The notes under the pieces were generated by a model. That model was not told where the DNA came from and searched no databases. It saw only the letters and a program-made list of their open reading frames with translations. The position numbers and the translations under genes were made by a program. Shown here one piece after another: positions 62,713 through 64,000 of a DNA stretch of 64,000 bases; within the stretch, counting starts at the first letter, position 1; each line of letters opens with the position of its first letter. Origin of the DNA: Halichondria panicea (lineage: Eukaryota > Porifera > Demospongiae > Suberitida > Halichondriidae); the NCBI RefSeq assembly GCF_963675165.1, contig NC_087387.1, positions 2,717,501 through 2,781,500 of the forward strand, read 5' to 3'.

Positions 62713-64000
62713 ATGAGTGATTTAGAGTGTCAGTATTGCTCCACTCAGTACAGGAACCCAAAGCTTCTCTCCTGTGGACATACCTACTGCTCAAAATGCA
62801 TTGAACATTTGGTAGTTACCAATGAAGTCACCACAGAGGCCCTCTATGAGACGTTGGGTTCAGAGGTCACCCTAAAGTGTCCTCAGTGTGCGTGTGAGTG
62901 TAGCAAGTGTCTGGTTACTACTGACTACACAACATTGGCAGCCATAGAAGAGCACACATGGAGATTGTGTATGGCGCACAAGAGTGCCTCGTGTGGTGTG
63001 TGTGAGGGTGTGGGACAAGTGGAGACCTTCTGTAGTACGTGTGAGTCGTTCCTATGCTCCCTATGCACAGCAGCTCATAAACGAATGAGCACTTTTACCC
63101 AACATGACCTTTCTCTCCCTGACCTATCAACTCTGACCTTTAACCCCAAGCCGAGGGCAGTATTTTGTCAGAATCATTCGAGCGTGGCTGTGAACATGTT
63201 TTGCCTGACTTGCGAGGAGCTTATCTGTAACGAGTGTATGTGTACCCCTCTACAAGGACCTGTACAGACATCACATGGGAGTCATGAGGTACACCCAATC
63301 ACAGACAAATCACTCAAACTATTCACGGACAAGATTCAACATCTCGTTACACGCGCTAAGAAACTGCAGGAGAGTTTAGATCAAGATATGTGTGTGCTTA
63401 AGTCCCAAGAGGAGAGGGTCAAAGTTCACCCTGAGAAGTTGAAGAAAGCAGTGAATGAAACGGTTGATTCGTGGATTGCAGCGATTGACAAAACGCGTCA
63501 AGAAGCACTAAATGAAATAGATGAGGACTATAGGACCACCCTGGGTCAGTGCCATGACCAGAGCCTACTGATAGCTGACAGAATGAAGAGCTTAGAGTCG
63601 GGATTAAGGTTTACAAGCAAAGCTATGGAGTGTGAGGGGAAGAGTACCAAGTATTCAATGTTGGCTCAAGCACAAAGATTGTTAGCCTCTCCAGTCAAGT
63701 ATCCTCGTTCTGTTGACACACCCACTTCCTGTTCCTTCTACCAGGTCAAGACGCCCAGACGAGAGTCGACATGTCTGAGCTTGTTAGTGAGCAGAGAGCA
63801 GGCTATGAATATCAATAGAATCCACTGTGTTGAGCTTGGGAAGAGAAGCAGTTTGGAGGTCAGCTTCAAGTACAAGCCATCTGAGCCACCTTTGTTTCGA
63901 TTGACGTACATTGGGAGAACTAAACGTTTCATGTCACTGTCTAGTTGTGTTCGTAAAGACTCTAATGTGTGGGAGGTGGTGTTTACTCCAGGCTGTATAG
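62713..64000 (+). CDS. Second-type RING/B-box (TRIM-like) protein, 3' end outside window
   Basis: An uninterrupted frame of 429 codons runs from the ATG to the window edge. RING: 'LECQYCSTQYRNPKLLSCGH', then 'TYCSKCIEHL', then 'LKCPQCACECSKC'. B-box 1 'CGVCEGVGQVETFCSTCESF' and 'LCSLCTAAHKRM'. B-box 2 'VFCQNHSSVAVNMFCLTCEE' and 'LICNECMC', then a long insert before 'SHGSHEVHPI'. A helical stretch rich in Lys, Glu and Gln follows (about 200-310). The last visible part ('VWEVVFTPGC') matches the start of the filamin-like motif WRLEFTPCY in paralogues 1-4, so the same architecture is expected. It is clearly a different subfamily from paralogues 1-4; two truncated relics of it lie behind paralogues 1 and 3. 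Confidence 0.85.
   Translation, partial: MSDLECQYCSTQYRNPKLLSCGHTYCSKCIEHLVVTNEVTTEALYETLGSEVTLKCPQCACECSKCLVTTDYTTLAAIEEHTWRLCMAHKSASCGVCEGVGQVETFCSTCESFLCSLCTAAHKRMSTFTQHDLSLPDLSTLTFNPKPRAVFCQNHSSVAVNMFCLTCEELICNECMCTPLQGPVQTSHGSHEVHPITDKSLKLFTDKIQHLVTRAKKLQESLDQDMCVLKSQEERVKVHPEKLKKAVNETVDSWIAAIDKTRQEALNEIDEDYRTTLGQCHDQSLLIADRMKSLESGLRFTSKAMECEGKSTKYSMLAQAQRLLASPVKYPRSVDTPTSCSFYQVKTPRRESTCLSLLVSREQAMNINRIHCVELGKRSSLEVSFKYKPSEPPLFRLTYIGRTKRFMSLSSCVRKDSNVWEVVFTPGCI

Overview
The window is animal nuclear DNA and most probably comes from a sponge (a demosponge-type genome). Genes are split by many short GT-AG introns. The base composition is AT-rich and the spaces between exons are crowded with short inverted-repeat elements. 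The gene content is metazoan: a transmembrane semaphorin, DNA polymerase epsilon, SRCR receptors, Death-fold proteins and RING/B-box (TRIM-like) proteins. No bacterial operon, CRISPR array or rRNA gene is visible. The sponge assignment is an inference from gene content and compactness; another early-branching animal is possible.

Layout. 1-7 kb: a minus-strand gene for a Death-fold protein, with two large elements in its biggest intron. 7-14.5 kb: a repeat graveyard with at most one candidate exon. 14.5-17.1 kb: a complete two-exon plus-strand gene for a paralogous Death-fold protein, followed at 17.6-20.9 kb by a broken duplicate of its intron and second exon, split by mobile elements. 21.5-28.8 kb: a complete 15-exon minus-strand semaphorin (Sema, PSI, TM, cytoplasmic tail; 837 residues when spliced). 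28.8-31.7 kb: intergenic. 31.7-49.6 kb: the last 14 recognised exons of the catalytic subunit of DNA polymerase epsilon (POLE) on the minus strand, giving 674 C-terminal residues in one continuous phase-consistent frame. Two plus-strand SRCR receptor genes (41.7-43.5 and 45.0-46.8 kb) sit inside one POLE intron. 50.9-64 kb: a plus-strand cluster of intronless RING/B-box genes: four intact paralogues, one pseudogene, two 5' relics of a second type, and one second-type gene that runs off the window edge.

How the genes may fit together (inference). Death-fold adaptors, RING/B-box ligases and SRCR receptors are all families used in innate recognition and signalling, and all three are locally duplicated here. 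The two SRCR receptors carry tandem YxxL motifs in the cytoplasmic tail with ITAM-like spacing, which would link them to Src/Syk-type kinases. POLE (replication) and the semaphorin (cell guidance/adhesion) look like single-copy housekeeping or developmental genes around which these families have expanded. The RING/B-box cluster lies where the 5' two thirds of POLE should be, so POLE is either interrupted by a very large intron or truncated at its 5' end.

Mobile DNA. At least six families of short non-autonomous inverted-repeat elements can be told apart by their ends. Several are nested. In two places a paralogous unoccupied copy shows where an element landed. None encodes a recognisable transposase.
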